40,928 nucleotides of DNA from Anaerostipes sp. MSJ-23 (lineage in GTDB: Bacteria; Bacillota; Clostridia; Lachnospirales; Lachnospiraceae): assembly GCF_018918155.1 (NCBI RefSeq), contig NZ_JAHLPY010000022.1, forward strand, positions 1 to 40,928. Reading direction: 5' to 3'. The notes beneath the pieces were generated by a model. That model saw nothing but the letters and a program-made list of their open reading frames with translations. It ran no database searches and was not told the origin of the DNA. Below are positions 40,324 through 40,928 of the stretch, piece after piece. Position 1 is the stretch's first letter. Each line of letters opens with the position of its first letter. The translations under genes and the position numbers were made by a program.

Positions 40324-40550
40324 TCAATATGATATAATAAAATTTAAACGAGACTGACTTCTCGTACTGTATGAAGAAAATTTTATACTTAATATTTTGA
40401 TAGTGTCAAATGATCTATGAAAGATTGGGACAAAAAAATGGCTCAGATGAACCTTGAAAATCGCAGATATTTTTAGTCTGAGGAATAGGGACGCCACCCT
40501 TGACAGCACACAAAAGAACTGCTGTAAGTGGCCTACCGACGGCGAAGAAC
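40324..40550. other. Spacer and non-coding tail of a decayed insertion element
   Basis: Left part (to about 40430) is AT-rich spacer. The right part has higher GC and matches the composition of the transposase relic, so it is probably the element's 3' end. Inverted ends could not be assigned. Confidence 0.35.
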
Positions 40551-40928
40551 TCAAGAACAGTTAGAGCCTTCGGCTTGAAGCTTTTGAATCGTTTTTTGCC
40601 CAAGAAAGATGAGAAGCTGCCATTTACCCGGCATGTTATCAGCACCGTTTAGCATATCTACTTTGTTGAGTACCTGATAATGATTATGTTTATGGGGACG
40701 AAGAAAGTTGTAGTAGGCTACCCACAGTGCCAGATCATAACTGGCCCCGTCGTAGATGTTGAACTGAAAGTTATCCTTTTGCGGCATCCATGATGAACCA
40801 GATGTAAGCTTTGATACCACGGACTTTGATATAGGTTTCATCGGCGGTAAAGACACTGCCAGACTTATAGTCGTAATTATCAATAAAGGGCTTAATACAG
40901 ACAGCGGCAGTTTTACAATAGTTAGCGA
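40551..40928 (-). pseudogene. DDE-type transposase relic, cut by the window edge
   Basis: Two frames carry pieces of one protein. From 40926 leftward, one frame reads FTADETYIKVRGIKAYIWF and then IMDAAKG before a stop at 40771-40773, the core strand with the first catalytic aspartate. The second frame continues with YDLALWVAYYNFLRPH, the conserved C-terminal block of DDE (IS6/rve-like) transposases. It ends at 40551. A deletion plus frameshift joins them, so it is inactive. Base composition is GC-richer than the host genes, indicating horizontal origin. The family assignment (IS6-like) is tentative. Confidence 0.65.

Noticed and set aside
40415-40645. 76-codon minus-strand frame near the right edge
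   Set aside because: It overlaps the end of the transposase relic in another frame and shows no recognisable motif.
1-40928. CRISPR array, tRNA or rRNA genes
   Set aside because: No regularly spaced short repeats, and no cloverleaf or rRNA sequence was seen on either strand.

Overview
The window reads as a chromosomal segment of a low-GC, spore-forming, strictly anaerobic Firmicute of the Lachnospiraceae type. The evidence is a complete spoIIIAA-AH operon, spoIVB, the clostridial run xseB-ispA-dxs-tlyA-nadK-argR-recN, AT-rich spacers, strong AGGAGG ribosome binding sites and an Etf-coupled flavin dehydrogenase. An Anaerostipes-like genus is a guess from gene content, not a demonstrated identity. 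Almost everything is on the minus strand.

Left edge (1-1530): the start of an IS3-type orfA runs off the window, next to a decayed tyrosine-integrase tail. A secreted protein with three 39-residue cysteine-bearing repeats and an Ig-like domain follows.

Metabolic island (1531-11265): this has two or three transcription units. Distal is a class-III aminotransferase, whose leader carries a strong terminator hairpin just after its promoter, then a cytidylate-kinase-like gene. Next is an 882-residue single-ORF fusion of an APC permease to an iron-dependent alcohol dehydrogenase. After a terminator, a near-consensus promoter with a perfect 14-bp palindrome in its spacer drives etfB, a ferredoxin-bearing etfA, an FAD 2-hydroxyacid dehydrogenase and a YkvI-type membrane protein. 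The etfB-etfA-dehydrogenase order matches the electron-confurcating lactate dehydrogenase LctBCD, but a YkvI protein stands where a lactate permease is expected. A TTGGAC motif recurs upstream of both the aminotransferase and the fusion gene, suggesting shared control. A working model is import of an amino compound, transamination, reduction of the aldehyde, and Etf-linked hydroxyacid oxidation.

Decay zone and small operons (11266-22969): an IS3 orfB relic and a heavily broken GH13 glucosidase are followed by an AIM24-family gene and a three-gene unit (unknown, LpdD-like, XRE-cupin regulator). A divergent pair encodes a NifU-like scaffold and a GGGtGRT protein. An orphan promoter-hairpin pair at 17395-17550 looks like a small RNA gene. 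An MprF-like aminoacyl-phospholipid synthase overlaps an alpha/beta hydrolase; then come a HAD hydrolase, an AraC regulator and an AEC transporter.

Housekeeping and sporulation block (22987-40314): spoIVB; the isoprenoid, NAD kinase and recombination operon; xseA-nusB-asp23; spoIIIAH-AA; and topB. Terminators and new promoters split these into units; notably xseA is separated from xseB by a terminator and a promoter. The right edge (about 40324-40928) is GC-richer and holds a broken DDE transposase cut by the window end. I see no tRNA, rRNA or CRISPR.
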